Assembly: GCA_003255065.1 (NCBI GenBank)
Contig: QAOA01004174.1
Span: 25,980 to 89,979, forward strand
DNA: 64,000 nt
Reading direction: 5' to 3'
Origin: Cercis canadensis
Taxonomy: Eukaryota > Streptophyta > Magnoliopsida > Fabales > Fabaceae
Of this stretch, positions 23,410 to 36,150 are shown in pieces (position 1 is the first letter of the stretch; each line of letters starts with the position of its first letter). Both the position numbers and the translations under genes were made by a program. A model generated the notes under the pieces. The model saw nothing but the letters and a program-made list of their open reading frames with translations, had not been told where the DNA came from and did not search any database.

Positions 23410-25432
23410 ACAGAGCTTAGCAATCCCTTTTTCTATAAGTGAACATGAAATGGATCGAACAGCTGTCGGTCTTTTTGGACTTTTCCCAACTGATATTGAA
23501 GACTTATGTGGTGGTGGCTCTTCCACTTCCAAGGTTGCGTATTGGAGATTAATTTTTGGTTTTGGGACCAGTTTAGATCTCAAAGTCTCAGAAAATAGTA
23601 CATCGAAGACTTAAGATCTTTGATGTAATTATGGTATTTCAATCAAAATGTAAAACCTATGAGTCAATGGGTTCTTATGTAATTATGCAAATACTTTTTT
23701 GATTGAACGAGGCATACCAAATAGGTTCTAAAAGCTTCTTTAGACTGTTTACTGGTATTGAAGAAATACCTAAATTCTCAGAATAATATATAATTATGAG
23801 CCAATAGTCCTAATTATATATTTTGATCACTTTAAGTCTGTGACTTACCAGATTTTGAATAATATAATCATTTGCACTATGCAGCAGAGTTCAACAAAAT
23901 TCAATATCAAAAGGTACAAAACTTCCCATATCTTCCTCCAAATTCTTCCCACTGAACAGAAAAAAGAAACAAATAAGCCATTGTAAGGAAAGGAAGCATA
24001 CCTTAACAGCATCAACCCCTTGTTTTCAGAAACTCCACGCCACATAATTGTTTTAGAAGCATGCATGCTTTGACACCTTTGAATTATAACAACTAAATTA
24101 CAGGCTTAAATTATATGTTGTCAAATATTTGACAGACATTAACAGACGCAGCACTAAACCTCAAAACATGCAAGAAAAATAATAAACGGAAAAAAAAAAT
24201 TGTTACATACATAATTTTTTCCTTCAAAATTTTAAATTGTGGTAAATTTTGATTAATTCTATTCAAGTGGCTTAACATAATTTTTTAATTAAATTCTAAT
24301 AAATGAATTTATAGTTATGTAGGATTAAATTCTAGCATGAGTAGCATTTTTAAAAGCCTTTAAAATTAAAGAGTTCTGAGAAAATTCCCCCAAGTGCATA
24401 ACCTAAGAGGAAAAGACTCACTGGTGCGTTAGACAACTAATCTGCGAGAAATTATCAAAATACCTTCTATAATGTATAGTTATTTTGTTCATACATGTTT
24501 TAATCTTTTCTTCAAAACACAAAAAAAAATTTTAGCAGTACTGCTTAGTATCTCTTCTTTTAGTAATTATGGTTTTATAATTAAATTCTCATATTTATTA
24601 TCAAATACACACATCACTTACACCATGTGTAGTAGAACGTTGTTTTATTTATATCATTTTCTATGACAAATCAACGACAATTATAGAAAATATAGACATT
24701 AATTTTTTATTTACGTTAGAATGTTGATATAAAACGTTGAATTTTAATGTCTATAAATTAAAATTATAAATCTATTAGAAATAAATTCATTTCTATGCAA
24801 TGTGTTAAAACTAAAAATGCCATGGAGCAGTGTTAAACTTCTATACTCACATTTTCTCACCACTGTAAGCCTAGCTAAATCTGCACCTGATATATTTGAC
24901 AAAAAAAAAAAAAAAAACAGCTTAATTAAAAAAAAAAAAATTCTTAAATGGTACATATTCAATTTGATCCCACATTAGTTAGCGTCTTGTTTTTATCTAT
25001 AGATAAATAGCAACTGTATTTATAATTGAGGGAATTTGATTGGAAAAGTGAAAAGACCAGCCTTATGACTGAAAACACACTCCATTAACGTACAGTTGTG
25101 AGCATTTGTGAGTTTAAAAATGTGAGACACCGAGATTGACATTTCTTAATGTCAAATTCCTTCTCAAGGAAAGCAGAGAAGGAACCCATAGGTACTTTGC
25201 AAACAGGTAAAAGATTACAAATAAGGATTTGATTAATGCAACTGTTCTTTCATAGTTAAAGGTTTCTTCGTACTTGTTGCTTTTGAAGACTGAGAAATTT
25301 CTAAACTTTCCATAAGCTCCTTCCCTCTTCTTCTTTTGCGTGGAACTTTTTTCCTTCCTTATTACGATAATTTTGAAAATGAACATATTCTGTTTCTGTT
25401 TTTTTTTTTTTTTTTTGTCTTTTGCTAATTAA
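23410..25432. other. AT-rich spacer
   Basis: No gene recognised. Short open frames here have no family features. Poly-A/poly-T runs occur near 24901 and 24929. Confidence 0.5.
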
Positions 25433-25800
25433 GTAGGGGCTTGCTAAGTTACTTAGAAGTAGCCCTTCACCCCCTCTCATTAAGTAGACTCTAGTGGGAC
25501 TATGTCTTGAAATTGGTATCCTTATGAAGATCTTGAAAGTATGCAATGTGAGTCTGTAAATTCCAAAATAGTTAACAAAATTTGAGTTTATTTGTGTTAA
25601 AATTTGTCTAATATTACTCTATTTATGTATTTTACAAAAAAAATTATTTTTTTTGACTTACAGTAGGTGACTTTTTTTTTCCAAGATCTTCACAATTATA
25701 TCAATTTCAGTAAACGAGCCCTATCAAAACCCCCTCAATGAAAGGCCGTGTAGTGCTACCCCTTTTAAAGGAGAGGCAACTTAGCAAACCCCTTAAATAA
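25433..25800. mobile_element. Foldback MITE, 'GGGGTTTGCTAAGTT' ends
   Basis: Left end AGGGGCTTGCTAAGTTAC; the complement of the right end reads AAGGGGTTTGCTAAGTTGCC. Further pairing inside includes CAAGATCTTCA/TGAAGATCTTG. Non-coding. The ends resemble those of the element at 45527-45932. Confidence 0.6.
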
Positions 25801-26314
25801 CATAATATTCTGTTCTGATATAACTTCACTAACACATGCGCTGTCTCTTCTCAATCATATTTTCTCTTCCTTTGCAAACTATTACGCCTTATTATTAACT
25901 TTTTTTTGGTCCAACGCGTTGGTTGGTATACTAATAACAAGCCAACACAAAACTACCCTTCATTGAGCAATTTGCTAAATCTTTAACATTCGTCTTAACT
26001 AGAATGTAGAAGTCCAAAAGTTAGGCATAGAGTATAGCTACACATTGCAGAAACATGTGGTAGGATGCATTTTGCAAAACAATTAACGATTTGAGGGAGA
26101 CAGAGGAAACCATGAAGCACGTGACTCTCTTAACTTTGATTCTTTTTTTTCAAAAAAATTATATAACCTGTAGATATGATTTAATAGGTGTAATTAATTA
26201 ACAAAAATATTAACTTGTACCAGTCATCAGATGTTGGATGGAGAATGAATTGAGGACCAAAACTGCAACTTTTGGAAAATAAGATGGAACAAATAGCTTT
26301 TGTTTAAAAAAAAA

Positions 26315-27005
26315 AAAATAGAGAGATCAAACTGTTAATTTGGGTAAAATAGAGAGAAGAAAATCACAATTAAGCCTTTTTTTAAAAACAAAAGTTGGAT
26401 AACTCTTTTACAAAAGCTTTGCAACTTCATAAAAATCATACCTTTTTGAAAAACTTATTCTTTTGTTCAAATCTTTCAAATTGGCCTTATCTCTCTTTTT
26501 CCTTCTTGTATAAGTCATTTACCAAAGTGGTTTTGCGATTTTTCCTTTTTTCCTTTTTTTGTATTCTACGTTTGCTTTGTCAAACAATGATACAACTAAA
26601 TCTACAATGTAATTATAATTAAAGGAAAACAAGTTAACTTTTTCATAGTAGTCAATAGNAAAAATAGAGAGATCAAACTGTTAATTTGGGTAAAATAGAG
26701 AGAAGAAAATCACAATTAAGCCTTTTTTTAAAAACAAAAGTTGGATAACTCTTTTACAAAAGCTTTGCAACTTCATAAAAATCATACCTTTTTGAAAAAC
26801 TTATTCTTCTGTTCAAATCTTTCAAATTGGCCTTATCTCTCTTTTTCCTTCTTGTATAAGTCATTTACCAAAGTGGTTTTGCGATTTTTCTTTTTTTTCC
26901 TTTTTTTGTATTCTACGTTTGCTTTGTCAAACAATGATACAACTAAATCTACAATGTAATTATAATTAAAGGAAAACAAGTTAACTTTTTCATAGTAGTC
27001 AATAG
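26315..27005. repeat. ~345-bp direct duplication around a single N (assembly artefact)
   Basis: 26315-26658 and 26660-27005 are nearly identical, differing by a couple of bases and a T-run length, and are separated only by the N at 26659. This is the same pattern as at 20224. There is no gene here. Confidence 0.8.
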
Positions 27006-29179
27006 ATCATTAATTAAAATTTGAAATGCTTTACTTCCACAACTTGCTTTTGTTTTTCATGATATGTTGTTTCTACATGAATTTTCACAAACTTCCCTCG
27101 GAGAGACTTTGACCCCAAAAAAGATGTTCTTTAACCAAAAGTCTTCCCGTCAGAATAAAGTAATCGATGCAAGGAAGGTCACAGGTGAGGACAACACCCG
27201 AGAGCCAAAGTGGGAACTATGTGCCTTATGGATTGAAAGGCTTTGCAACTAGGTATATACCTCCCATGTGATAGAGCACCTTCATAACTAACCCTATCTA
27301 GGGTTATCTAGGGTTTCTGTAAAGAATTTAAATTTCAAATTATTGTCAAAGTAGTCTTTTTGCACTATCACTTGTGTCCACTAGCATAATTAACATAATT
27401 TGAATTTTATTGCATTTATATTATAGGTCTAGTATAATATATAATGACTCAAACACAGTAAGAACAATGTGTAATATACAATTAAAGGAAGTAGTCAATA
27501 GAACATTAATTAAAAATTGAAACTCTTTCTTCCACTCTCATGAGAACTTTCCTACGTAACACGCCTGGGTTTTTACAAACTAATTATCTAGTAGTTTCCT
27601 CACTTTCTTTGTATTAAATCACACGTGTATATATCAAGAGACTAGTATATATAATGAATAAAATTAACTTTTTTTAATTCCATTTGTTTCAATAGAAAAT
27701 ATTTTGGCCTAAGAATTTTTAATAAATATTTTTGTAAAAATCAAAGTATTTTTAATTTCTTTGTTTTAATTTTGTTTACTTTTACTTTTCAACCAATTCA
27801 TTTAAAAAAGACTCTAGAGACTCTAGGATCCGTTTGTTTTGGCAGAAAACACCTTTCAAAAAATGCCATTATTANAATATTTTGGCTTAAAAATTTTTAA
27901 TAAATATTTTTATTAAAAACTAAAGCATTTTTTTTTAATTTTTTTCGTTTTTTATTCTTTTTCGTTTACTTTTCAACCAATTCGTTTAAAAAAGACTCTA
28001 GAGACTCTAGGATCCGTTTGTTTTGGCAGAAAACACCTTTCCAAAAATGCCATAATTATTTTCTTCTGTTGGTCGACTAAAAAGCAGCTACATCAAAGAA
28101 ACCAGCAAATCATAATTGATATTTAATCCCACAAATTTGTTCGTTGGCCACAACGTGTTGCATCATTGTTCTCAAAAATTTATATTTTGTTTATTTTTTG
28201 AGTAAAAATTATTTTTAGTCCTTAAAAGATGCAGTGAAAATCACTTGAATTCCTCAAAAATTTTAATATTACTTGAGTTTCTAAAACCTTCAAAAGTCAG
28301 TCAATGTGGTCTTTTTGCACTATCACTTGTGTTCACTAGCATAATTAATATAATTTGAATTTTACTGCATCGATATTATAGGTCTAGTATAATATATAAT
28401 GACTCAAACACAGTAAGAACAATGTGTAATATTATAATTAAAGGTAGTCAATAGAACATTAATTAAAAATTGAAACTCTTTCTTCCACTCTCATGAGAAC
28501 TTTCCTACCTAATGCATCCTCCATCAGTGGTAATTGATCCACTGTTCAACGAAGTTACCTACACGCCTGGGTTTTGGCAAACTAATTATCTGGTAGTTTC
28601 CTCACTTTCTCTGTATCAGATCATAGGGTGTATATATCGAGAGACTAGTATATATGAAGAATAAAATTAGCTTTTTTAATCCGTTTGTTTCGATTGAAAT
28701 AGTTCTCACAAACAAATATTTTGACCTAAAAATGTTTAGTTTTTAAGCCAATTTTTTTTTTTAAAAAAAATCATTTCTATCAAAACAAGTTGAGTCCTGA
28801 AAATATAATCTAAGAGTAGAATACACAGTTATTTTATAGAAAGATTGCTCTAATGTCTTACTAGGTCTTTAAACTGTATAACCTTACAGCCTCAACCATC
28901 ATCTATTCATTGTCATAACTATATGTATTTTTTTTTTTTTTTCACATGATAGGAAGAAGATTTGAACCCATAACTTTCTATATATATACTATTCAAACCT
29001 CTCACTACTAGATCACATCCAATGACTTATAATTATATATATAATTAACTACTATTATTATTATAATGATAGTTGACGATGACGATTGTCATTATTAATT
29101 GTTGTTGTTGATGCTGCTTTGTCACGTATTAACAACACCACTAATTCTATAAACATCATGCACCACAAAAATTTATATT
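27006..29179. repeat. Intergenic region with a ~350-bp direct duplication
   Basis: The block at about 27340-27680 (CTTTTTGCACTATCACTTGTG ... GAGACTAGTATATAT) recurs at about 28298-28650, about 955 bp apart and diverged by some substitutions and a 60-bp insertion. A weaker third copy lies around 30135-30235. Between them, 27697-28060 is another duplication around a single N (27875). No genes seen. Confidence 0.6.
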
Positions 29180-29431
29180 GAGTAAAACTCTTTTTTAGTC
29201 TTTGGAAAATGCAGTCATTGACAAATTTGTCCTCCAAAAATTTTCGGTGACAAATTGGTACTTGAATTATTATTCGATCAGACAAATTAGTCCTCTGGTC
29301 TCGTTAGCAACATTTAAGAACTAATTTGTCCAACGAAATAATAATTCAAGGATCAATTTGTCACCGAAAATTTTTAAATAACGAATTTGTCAATTGCTGC
29401 ATTTTCTAATGACTATGAAAGAGTTTTACTC
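29180..29431. mobile_element. Long-TIR MITE, family 'GAGTAAAACCC', copy 2
   Basis: Starts GAGTAAAACTCTTTTTTAGTC and ends with GAGTTTTACTC. Shares ACAAATTTGTCCTCCAAAAA and its complement with copy 1 at 9744-10111, but is about 115 bp shorter in the middle. Confidence 0.75.
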
Positions 29432-30627
29432 ATTTATATTTGTACCTATCTTAGCAAAAGTAAACCTTAAAATTAAAAACCATGTAAAACATAAACAAGT
29501 GAAAGTTCCTATCTTCACACTATAAATAGAGGCACATTAGAAAAGTAAGGAAATATGACTGCATTCACATTTCATCATAGAAATATTAAGTATAATATAT
29601 ATTTTTGCATTTCACATTCCATTTCTTTGCAGTCAACTAATGGAAAATATTTCATTTTCTGTTTGAAAATCTTGTCTTCTAAGCTTACTTTCTGAAACTT
29701 CACCTTGTAATTACCATCCTGCTCTAACATTAATGTAATTTTATTTTAGTCGTCAATCACTTAGCACAGTAGTCATACCAACTAATTGCATGCTAGGAAT
29801 TCTTATTATTATCACTTGGGTCCTTGAAAAGAATAATTTTGATTTGACTTTTTGAACTTTCAAGGACTCAAACAATATAAAAAAAATTTCAAAATTCTAA
29901 GTAATGTTTCACTGAATTTTTTAAGGAATGAAAAAACCTCATACTCTTATCTGTTTTTTTTTTTTTTTTAGTTACATAATTAGAATCAGCTAGGCTGTTG
30001 CAAAAACCGAAAGCATGTCTCACATGGATGCCTTGCCAATTGGTCCCACAGCCTCATTAAATAGCTCAACTAATATATGTTGGAGGATTTTATGCCACAC
30101 ACACCACCGGATCGACATCTCTTTTATTTTATACATTATTTTGGTATAGTGTCATTATAACATAATTAACATAATTTAAATTTTATTGGATCTATATATA
30201 TCGCAGATCAAGTGTAATATATAATGAGTCAAACACAATAAGAAAAAAGTAACCTAAGTTACATCTCAATGTTATAGCATAGAACCCTCCATATATATGT
30301 AAGAAAAAGCTTATGGTTTGTGATTTAACAAACAAGAATTTTAATGTATCCACATTTAAGCCGGAAAAAAATTAATAAATGAGCAAAATTTAGATTATTT
30401 TAATGGTAGTAATGTGACATAATATGGTCAAATACATTGTATAAAATAAGAGCAAAGGATGTAACCTAAGTCAAATCAAATTTTTTTTTGTCATATATAG
30501 ATAGAGCTAAATTTTTTAGTTAGAGATGTGAAAAATGAACATTCAAATTAATGACCTCAACATTTTCGAAAAATCCCTAGACCAATTAGCTATTGTGCTA
30601 TGTGTGATTATGTGTGATTAGCTATTG
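29432..30627. other. AT-rich spacer
   Basis: No gene recognised. Contains a degenerate copy of the 27340/28298 repeat near 30135-30235 and AT-rich tracts. Confidence 0.5.
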
Positions 30628-31490
30628 TGCTATACCAATAAACAACTTCAACTATGCTATGTGAGATTAGTCACATCTTGAGAGTATAACATAGAAGGCC
30701 CCCTATATGTAAGAAAAACTAACAAGTTTTCCCATTTAACGCCAAACAAGAAGAAATATAAGATAGAAGGGAAACATTTTCAACTGAGCATATATTCCTT
30801 TTTTTGGTTGTGATATATTCCTTTCACAAGTGATTTTCCATAAAAACAAACCAACCCTAAACATGAACTTGTTTTATTTGCTAATGACTAAGAGTTGTGT
30901 ACTAATGAAAACTCAATAAAAATTCTTAAATATAATGATTTACAAACTCTGGTCCCTTATGCTCACCCAATTCATGACTCAGAAACTCTACTATACCAAT
31001 AAACAACTTCATTGATGTGTGTTGGAGAAGCACCCTAACTTAAAAAGCACGTAAAAGAAAAAGCACTCTACTATACCAATAAACAACTTCAACTGTGCTA
31101 TGTGAGATTAGTCACATCTTGAGAGTTAAGAAAAACTAACAATGTTTTCCCATTTAACGCCAAACAAGAAGAAATATAAGATAGAAGCAAAACATTTTTA
31201 ACTGAGCATATATTCCTTTCTTTGGTTGTGATATATTCCTTTCACAATTGATTTTCCATAAAAACAAACCAACCCTAAATATGAACTTGTTTTATTTGCT
31301 AATGACTAAGAGTTGTGTAATAATGCAAACTCAATAAAAATTCTTAAATATAATGATTTACAGACTCTGGTCTCTTATGCTCACCCAATTCATGACTCAG
31401 AAACTCTACTATACCAATAAACAACTTCATTGATGTGTGTTGGAGAAGCTCCCTAACTTAAAAGGCACGTAAAAGAAAAAGGCCACTTCC
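30628..31490. repeat. Tandem duplication (~440-bp unit) upstream of the Ca2+-ATPase gene
   Basis: The unit beginning CTATACCAATAAACAACTTC at about 30630 restarts at about 31071. Inner landmarks (CCCAATTCATGACTCAG, GTGTGTTGGAGAAGC) recur about 418 bp apart, the difference being a small deletion. No N lies between the copies, so unlike the single-N cases this looks like a real tandem duplication. It ends about 180 bp before the TATA box of the next gene. Confidence 0.8.
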
Positions 31491-31548
31491 TCGTAGCCTC
31501 CTGGACACGGGGTGCTACTTTCTGTCATAAATTGCATGTGAACCTAAA

Positions 31549-31663
31549 ACGCGGCATTTCACTTTCATTAAATATTCGCCAAGATGTAACTTTCTGTAAA
31601 GAAATCGAACACGAATATATGAATAAATTTAGACTATTTTCTAATACTTTTCGAAAGACGCGC
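31549..31663 (+). promoter_or_regulatory. Two CGCG boxes (candidate CAMTA sites)
   Basis: ACGCGG at 31549-31554 and ACGCGC at 31658-31663 match the (A/C/G)CGCG(G/T/C) element bound by calmodulin-binding transcription activators. They lie 125 and 16 bp upstream of the TATA box of a calmodulin-regulated Ca2+-ATPase gene. Function is inferred from the motif only. Confidence 0.45.
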
Positions 31664-31673
31664 CTCTGGCTTC

Positions 31674-31681
31674 TATATAAA
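31674..31681 (+). promoter_or_regulatory. TATA box of the Ca2+-ATPase gene
   Basis: TATATAAA, about 205 bp before the ATG at 31886. Transcription would begin near 31705-31710, giving a 5' UTR of about 180 nt. Confidence 0.6.
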
Positions 31682-31885
31682 ACTAGAGCGTTGCATTTCC
31701 AATCCCAAGTCATAAGCACTAAAACAATATCACGTAGCATTCCCAAAAGATATTATTTCAGTGTAAGTATTGCAACCTTGGAGTTCCTCTTTAACTGCAT
31801 TCCTCTGTTTTACATTTTATTTCTACGTTGTTCGTTGTATATTTCTTAGAATACAAGAGTTTGTTATAACTTTGTTCCACAAAGC

Positions 31886-34800
31886 ATGTCTATCTCCTTG
31901 CTCACTAATTTAGAACGCATTGAGGCTCTACTCAATGCTCCCAACAACCTTACTACAGCCAACAAAAGATGGCATGCTGCTTTCGTCACTATCTTTTGTT
32001 CTAGAGCTTTTATGTCCCACATTGAATCCAACAAAAACAAACCCAAGTTGTCACCTTCTTCATCTTTCACCATCATTGATTTGAATCCACATCATTCCTT
32101 CAGTATTGATCAAACAAGTCTTACCAAGGTTGTTAGAGAGAAAAATCTAGATACCCTTCAAAACCTTGGTGGCATTGATTGGGTAGCTTCTGCTCTTGAA
32201 ACCAATGTTGATTATGGTATCCAAGGTGATGAAAAGGACATTACACGTCGAAATGAAGAGTTTGGTTCCAACACCTACACAAAACTTCCTTCAAAAGGTT
32301 TCTTTCATTTTGTAGTGGAGGCCTTTAAGGATTTGACCATTCTAATCCTTTTGGCTTGTGCTTCTCTTTCACTTGGATTTGGAATCAAGGAACATGGGCT
32401 TAAAGAAGGTTGGTATGATGGTGGAAGCATATTTGTTGCTGTGTTTATTGTAATTTCCATGTCTTCTATAAGCAATTATAGACAGAATAGACAATTTGAT
32501 AAGCTCTCTCAAGTCAGCAACAATATACAAATTGAAGTTATAAGAAGTGGGCGTCGCCAACAGATTTCAATCTTCGAAATCTTAGTTGGTGATATCATTT
32601 GTTTGAAGATTGGTGATCAAATTCCTGCTGATGGGTTATTTTTGGATGGCCATTCTCTTCAAGTAGATGAATCAAGCATGACAGGGGAGAGTGATCATGT
32701 AGAGGTTAATAAAAGCCATCACCCATTCTTGTTCTCAGGAACAAAAGTGGTTGATGGGTATGCTAAAATGCTTGTCACCTCTGTTGGTATGAACACCACA
32801 TGGGGCCAAATGATGAGTTCAATTAGTCGCGATAGTGATGAGCAAACACCTTTACAAGCAAGGCTCAATATGCTTACTTCAACCATTGGAAAGGTTGGTT
32901 TGGCTGTGGCTTTTCTAGTTCTTCTTGTTCTGTTGATTCGTTACTTCACAGGAAACACAAAAGATGATAATGGCAACACAGAATATCTAGGGAGCAAGAC
33001 CAAGTTTGATGATATATTCAATGCTGTAGTGGGAATTGTAGCTGCAGCTGTTACTATTATTGTGGTTGCAATTCCAGAGGGGCTGCCATTAGCTGTGACT
33101 TTGACTCTTGCTTATTCCATGAAGAAAATGATGGCAGACCAAGCAATGGTGAGGAAGCTTGCGGCATGTGAGACAATGGGATCTGCTACAACTATTTGTA
33201 CTGACAAGACAGGTACACTCACACTTAATCAAATGAAAGTGACTAAGTTCTGGCTTGGCCAAGAACCTGTGGAAGAGGGTGCTTACTCATCAGTGGCTCC
33301 ACATGTTCGTAGATTAATCCGAGAAGGAGTGGCTCTCAACACAACTGGTAGTGTTTACAAATCTAAATCAGATTCTAAATTTGAGTTTTCAGGTAGTCCC
33401 ACAGAGAAAGCAATTCTTTCATGGGCAGTTTTGGAGTTGAACATGGAGATGGAGCATTTGACACAAAATTGCACCATCCTCCATGTTGAAGCCTTCAATT
33501 CAAAGAAGAAACGTAGTGGTGTTCTGTTGAGAAGGAAAGCAGACAACTCAATGCATGTACACTGGAAAGGAGCAGCAGAGATGGTACTGAAGATGTGCTC
33601 AAGGTACTGTGATGCTTTTGGGACTGTGAAAGATCTTGACAATACTAATAAGTTGAAATTTGAGCAAATTATTCAAGGAATGGCGGCGAGCAGCCTCCGG
33701 TGTATTGCTTTTGCTCATACAGAAGTAGCAGAAGAAGAGCATCAAGATGAAGAAAATAGAAAGGTAAAAGAAGATGGCATGACCCTCTTAGGAATTGTAG
33801 GTATTAAGGATCCATGTCGTCCAGGGGTGAAGAAAGCAGTGGAAGCTTGTCAACATGCCGGAGTAAATGTCAAAATGATCACTGGTGACAATGTTTTCAC
33901 TGCAAAAGCCATTGCCACTGAATGTGGTATACTTAGGCCTGGTCAAGACACATCCAGCACAGTGGTGGAAGGAGAGGAGTTTCGTAACTACACACCGGAA
34001 GAAAGATTGGAGAAAGTAGACAAAATTTGCGTGATGGCAAGGTCTTCTCCCTTTGATAAGCTTCTAATGGTTCAATGCCTTAAGCAGAAAGGCCATGTAG
34101 TTGCTGTCACTGGGGATGGCACAAATGATGCTCCTGCACTAAAAGAAGCTGATATAGGACTTTCTATGGGGATTCAAGGTACTGAAGTGGCCAAAGAGAG
34201 CTCAGATATTGTGATCTTGGATGACAATTTTGCCTCTGTAGCCACAGTCTTGAGGTGGGGAAGATGTGTATATAATAACATCCAAAAGTTCATTCAGTTC
34301 CAATTGACAGTAAATGTTTCTGCACTAGTAATCAACTTTGTTGCTGCAGTATCAGCTGGTGAAGTGCCATTAACAGCAGTTCAATTATTGTGGGTAAATT
34401 TGATAATGGACACACTCGGTGCCCTGGCTCTAGCAACAGAGAAGCCTTCTATGGAGTTGATGGACAAAACACCGGTAGGTAGAACTGAACCTCTCATCAC
34501 AAACATCATGTGGAGGAATCTATTGGCTCAGGCTTTTTATCAAATAGCTGTTCTACTAACTCTACAGTTCAAGGGTGAATCTATCTTTGGGGTCACTTCA
34601 AGGGTAAATGACACTTTGATTTTCAATACATTTGTGCTTTGCCAAGTCTTCAATGAATTCAATGCTAGGAAGCTTGAGAAGAAGAATGTTTTCAACGGCA
34701 TACACAGGAATAAGCTATTTTTGGGGATTATTGGGATAACAATTGTCCTTCAAGTGGTGATGGTTGAGTTCTTGAAGAAATTTGCAGATACAGAGAGATT

Positions 34801-34927
34801 GAATTGGGGGCAATGGTGTGTTTGCATTGGAATTGCAGCTGTTTCATGGCCAATTGGTTGGGTTGTGAAGTTGATACCTGTTCCAGAGAAACCATTACTC
34901 AGATATCTGAAGATGAAGAGGCAATAA
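31886..34927 (+). CDS. Autoinhibited plasma-membrane-type Ca2+-transporting ATPase (ACA12/ACA13 type)
   Basis: Intronless 1013-aa P2B-type ATPase. It pumps Ca2+ out of the cytosol using ATP and is normally held off by an N-terminal calmodulin-binding domain. Visible landmarks: N-terminal basic/aromatic segment (KRWHAAFVTIFCSRAF, 27-42) as the likely calmodulin site; actuator loop TGES (266-269); TM4 motif PEGLPLAVTLTLAYS (397-411); phosphorylation site DKTGTLT with Asp440; KGAAE (561-565); MITGDN (664-669); hinge TGDGTNDAP (742-750); TM segments about 151-166, 181-197, 337-353, 379-396, 806-826 and four more to the C-terminus. Lack of introns is characteristic of the ACA12/13 clade, unlike the intron-rich ACA8-10 genes. 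Length and motifs are all intact. The start is the first ATG after a plausible 5' UTR. Confidence 0.95.
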   Translation: MSISLLTNLERIEALLNAPNNLTTANKRWHAAFVTIFCSRAFMSHIESNKNKPKLSPSSSFTIIDLNPHHSFSIDQTSLTKVVREKNLDTLQNLGGIDWVASALETNVDYGIQGDEKDITRRNEEFGSNTYTKLPSKGFFHFVVEAFKDLTILILLACASLSLGFGIKEHGLKEGWYDGGSIFVAVFIVISMSSISNYRQNRQFDKLSQVSNNIQIEVIRSGRRQQISIFEILVGDIICLKIGDQIPADGLFLDGHSLQVDESSMTGESDHVEVNKSHHPFLFSGTKVVDGYAKMLVTSVGMNTTWGQMMSSISRDSDEQTPLQARLNMLTSTIGKVGLAVAFLVLLVLLIRYFTGNTKDDNGNTEYLGSKTKFDDIFNAVVGIVAAAVTIIVVAIPEGLPLAVTLTLAYSMKKMMADQAMVRKLAACETMGSATTICTDKTGTLTLNQMKVTKFWLGQEPVEEGAYSSVAPHVRRLIREGVALNTTGSVYKSKSDSKFEFSGSPTEKAILSWAVLELNMEMEHLTQNCTILHVEAFNSKKKRSGVLLRRKADNSMHVHWKGAAEMVLKMCSRYCDAFGTVKDLDNTNKLKFEQIIQGMAASSLRCIAFAHTEVAEEEHQDEENRKVKEDGMTLLGIVGIKDPCRPGVKKAVEACQHAGVNVKMITGDNVFTAKAIATECGILRPGQDTSSTVVEGEEFRNYTPEERLEKVDKICVMARSSPFDKLLMVQCLKQKGHVVAVTGDGTNDAPALKEADIGLSMGIQGTEVAKESSDIVILDDNFASVATVLRWGRCVYNNIQKFIQFQLTVNVSALVINFVAAVSAGEVPLTAVQLLWVNLIMDTLGALALATEKPSMELMDKTPVGRTEPLITNIMWRNLLAQAFYQIAVLLTLQFKGESIFGVTSRVNDTLIFNTFVLCQVFNEFNARKLEKKNVFNGIHRNKLFLGIIGITIVLQVVMVEFLKKFADTERLNWGQWCVCIGIAAVSWPIGWVVKLIPVPEKPLLRYLKMKRQ

Positions 34928-36150
34928 AGATTTACTTACAGATTAGACATTGCTGGGGTTGCATGGCCTAATTGACTATTTTCTCTGTTGCAAAAGAATT
35001 GATTTTTTCCCTGTTTGATTTAGTAAGCAATTGTGTAATTTTTGCTTTCCTCTATTGTTCTATTTTTTTTTTATTCTTTCTCATTTGTAAGAGTACTACT
35101 TGGTAAAGCGTTTCTTATTATTTGCTTTTATGGTTCATTATATACATTATATGTCAACAATGGATTGATGTAAACAATGCGTCGATGAAAACAATGCTTT
35201 TATTTTCTTATGAAATTGCCTGTAATGCATATTGCTGCCGATGTAAACAAGGCATTGATGATCTAATTTATGTTTGGTTCAAATCCTCATGCATTCTCTC
35301 GATCTCTCTCTTGGTTATAGCTAATGCTACTCTCATCTTCATGCATAATAAATTTGCACACTTTTCTCAAAGGATGATTCCAATTTTCCCTCTCTCTCCA
35401 ACTGATGGCTCCTTCAATTGCTCCAAATCATCGGAATCAAATTTCTGCACCGACAAAACTGAGAAGCATAGTGAAATGGGACTAGATCGAGAGAAAACGG
35501 ATTGAGTCCTATGTGACAGATTTCAAGTTGCAGCAATGGTAGAACAAAGGAATAATTGAGGTAAACAATTCACACAATCATCATAAGCTCCATGGAAACA
35601 AGAATTCCGTGGAAACAAAGGAATGGTGGTGGTGAAGCCAACCAACTTGCCAAAGATCAGATGGCAGTGGCTGAGAAGCCATAGCTCCAAGTTTATACGC
35701 CAGAGGGATGAGAGAGAAAAATAGATAGAGAGAGAGTATGGGTCTAAGATTTGGGATTTGAGTTTGATGAAGATAATGGTGGATAGATTTGTTCTTTTAC
35801 AAGTAAAATCCTTTCCCATGTCATGGGAATACGATTCTCAACCCCTGGAGAGAATGTTTTAATAGAAAATTAGGCCAAAAACCATTCCTAGGAGTGTTTT
35901 TTCTTAAAAATCTTGCACCAAGCAGGTGAATCCTACATTCACATGTTGAGATTTCAAAGAAACTAAAAACAATTGTACCAGACGCCCGTTAAGCGCATTG
36001 GTCTTAGTGATAACAAACAAAATCGGCAAATTGATTGCTGTAATTTCACATCAATCAAAAGATAATAGATCCGCATAAGCTATTTAGTTCTTGAAAAAGC
36101 AGGGCCAGAAGTAAGAGCCATAACTTGGCTAGAAGACAGTAAAATTTTTC
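34928..36150. other. Spacer between convergent ACA and CCT2 genes
   Basis: 34928-35110 looks like ACA 3' UTR (T-rich, no frame). From 35120 to 35900 there are two opposing short frames without family features and an (AG)n-rich patch near 35709-35738. I cannot assign an element. 36150-36354 is probably the 3' UTR of CCT2. Confidence 0.5.

Noticed and set aside
26395-26959. Two near-identical 72-75 aa frames starting MDNSFTKALQLHK
   Set aside because: They lie in the duplicated AT-rich block around N 26659, have no family features, and their duplication reflects assembly rather than conservation.
30628-31490. ACA upstream repeat as another unmerged-contig artefact
   Set aside because: No N separates the copies and they differ by an internal deletion, so a true duplication is more likely.
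31532-31849. 105-aa frame upstream of the Ca2+-ATPase
   Set aside because: It overlaps the TATA box and 5' UTR and has no recognisable features.
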